Source: Nitrospiraceae bacterium (lineage in GTDB: Bacteria; Nitrospirota; Nitrospiria; Nitrospirales; Nitrospiraceae). From it: a DNA stretch of 5,729 nt. The notes below the pieces were generated by a model. The model was not told the DNA's origin. It worked only from the letters and a program-made list of their open reading frames with translations, and made no database searches. This document shows positions 5,330 to 5,729 of this stretch, piece after piece (the stretch's first letter is position 1; each line of letters opens with the position of its first letter). The translations under genes and the position numbers were made by a program. The stretch is taken from positions 1 to 5,729 of the forward strand of contig JAICXS010000146.1 in the NCBI GenBank assembly GCA_025934615.1, written 5' to 3'.

Positions 5330-5725
5330 ATGGAAATGAAACCGCTTTCATTATACAACCCTATGGCCGGCATTCCTGATCAGAAGGCACAAGGGGCTGA
5401 GAATGCAGTTCGCACATTATCCAGTCAAGTGCAGGGCAAAAGCGAACCGGCGGAGATGCGAAAGGCTGTAAAGGAATTCGAGGGATATTTTATTGCCTAT
5501 CTGCTGAAGGAAATGCGCAATACCGTCCATCCCGGCCTTGTGCAAAATAAAGAAGGACAGCAGTTTTACTCCTTTTATGACCAAGAAATCGGGCGGTTAG
5601 CGGCCCAATCGGGAGGGCTAGGGTTAGGCCGTATGCTGGAGCAGGCCCTTGCTCGAGGGCCTCTCCCGTCTCCTCACGCGAGCAATCCGGATTCGACTCA
5701 AGTTTCTGCTCCATTTCGCCGATAA
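5330..5725 (+). CDS. flgJ: Rod-binding protein FlgJ, N-terminal domain only (no muramidase)
   Basis: This is a rod-capping/scaffold protein that helps rod subunits assemble in the periplasm. At 131 residues it contains only the rod-binding domain. The core runs from about residue 46 to 107: AVKEFEGYFIAYLLKEMRNT (46-65), then GQQFYSFYDQEIGRLAAQ (76-93), then GGLGLGRMLEQAL (95-107), matching the FlgJ N-terminal family. The peptidoglycan hydrolase domain of enterobacterial FlgJ (about 313 residues in total) is absent. The sequence ends in a Pro/Ser-rich tail (111-131) and a true TAA stop, so this is a natural single-domain form and not a truncation by the window edge. The ATG at 5330 has a weak AAGG (5319-5322) 7 bases upstream; an in-frame ATG at 5336 is the alternative. 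Its last codons overlap a sigma-28-type promoter. Confidence 0.9.
   Translation: MEMKPLSLYNPMAGIPDQKAQGAENAVRTLSSQVQGKSEPAEMRKAVKEFEGYFIAYLLKEMRNTVHPGLVQNKEGQQFYSFYDQEIGRLAAQSGGLGLGRMLEQALARGPLPSPHASNPDSTQVSAPFRR
5698..5725 (+). promoter_or_regulatory. Sigma-28 (FliA) promoter within the end of flgJ, directed downstream
   Basis: TCAAGTTT (5698-5705) and GCCGATAA (5718-5725) match the FliA consensus TAAAGTTT / GCCGATAA at 7 of 8 and 8 of 8 positions. The spacer is 12 bases, one longer than the enterobacterial 11, and the TCAAG form of the -35 is used in other bacteria such as pseudomonads. The flgJ stop TAA forms the end of the -10 element. Transcription would start just beyond the window. 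flgM, flgN or flgKL often follow flgJ, so this probably gives FliA-dependent expression of the next gene, but that gene is not visible here. Confidence 0.75.
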
Positions 5726-5729
5726 GACA

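Overview
This window is a flagellar assembly locus with all genes on the + strand. In order it carries fliA (sigma-28), flgF and flgG (rod), flgA (P-ring chaperone), flgH (L-ring lipoprotein), flgI (P-ring) and a short flgJ (rod-binding domain only). L- and P-ring genes plus signal peptides and a lipoprotein signal mean a Gram-negative (diderm) organism. The moderately high GC, the flgF-flgG-flgA-flgH-flgI-flgJ order directly after fliA, and the GAGGT-rich palindromic repeat between flgF and flgG fit Nitrospirota (Nitrospira-like). Taxonomy is inferred from general familiarity and was not tested by any search.

Layout. Bases 1-44 may be the last codons of an upstream gene, possibly flhG. fliA occupies 80-826. 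A 184-bp control region (827-1010) follows. It holds a perfect short dyad, a pair of 9-bp direct repeats two helical turns apart, an inverted repeat, and a well-formed sigma-54 (-24/-12) promoter at 959-974. From there flgF (1011-1736), flgG (1820-2611), flgA (2634-3371), flgH (3368-4066), flgI (4174-5301) and flgJ (5330-5725) read as one probable operon. A 51-nt imperfect hairpin lies between flgF and flgG. The last codons and stop of flgJ contain a sigma-28-type promoter that points out of the window, where flgM or filament-class genes are often found.

How the parts work together. FlgF and FlgG build the proximal and distal rod. FlgJ caps the growing rod, FlgA chaperones FlgI into the P ring in the periplasm, and FlgH forms the outer-membrane L ring. 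FliA directs RNA polymerase to late flagellar genes. The promoters suggest a two-step hierarchy: sigma-54 drives the rod/ring (middle) operon, and FliA then switches on whatever lies after flgJ.

The proteins are standard members of known families. I see no previously undescribed system. The parts worth a second look are the regulatory sites and the intergenic repeat.
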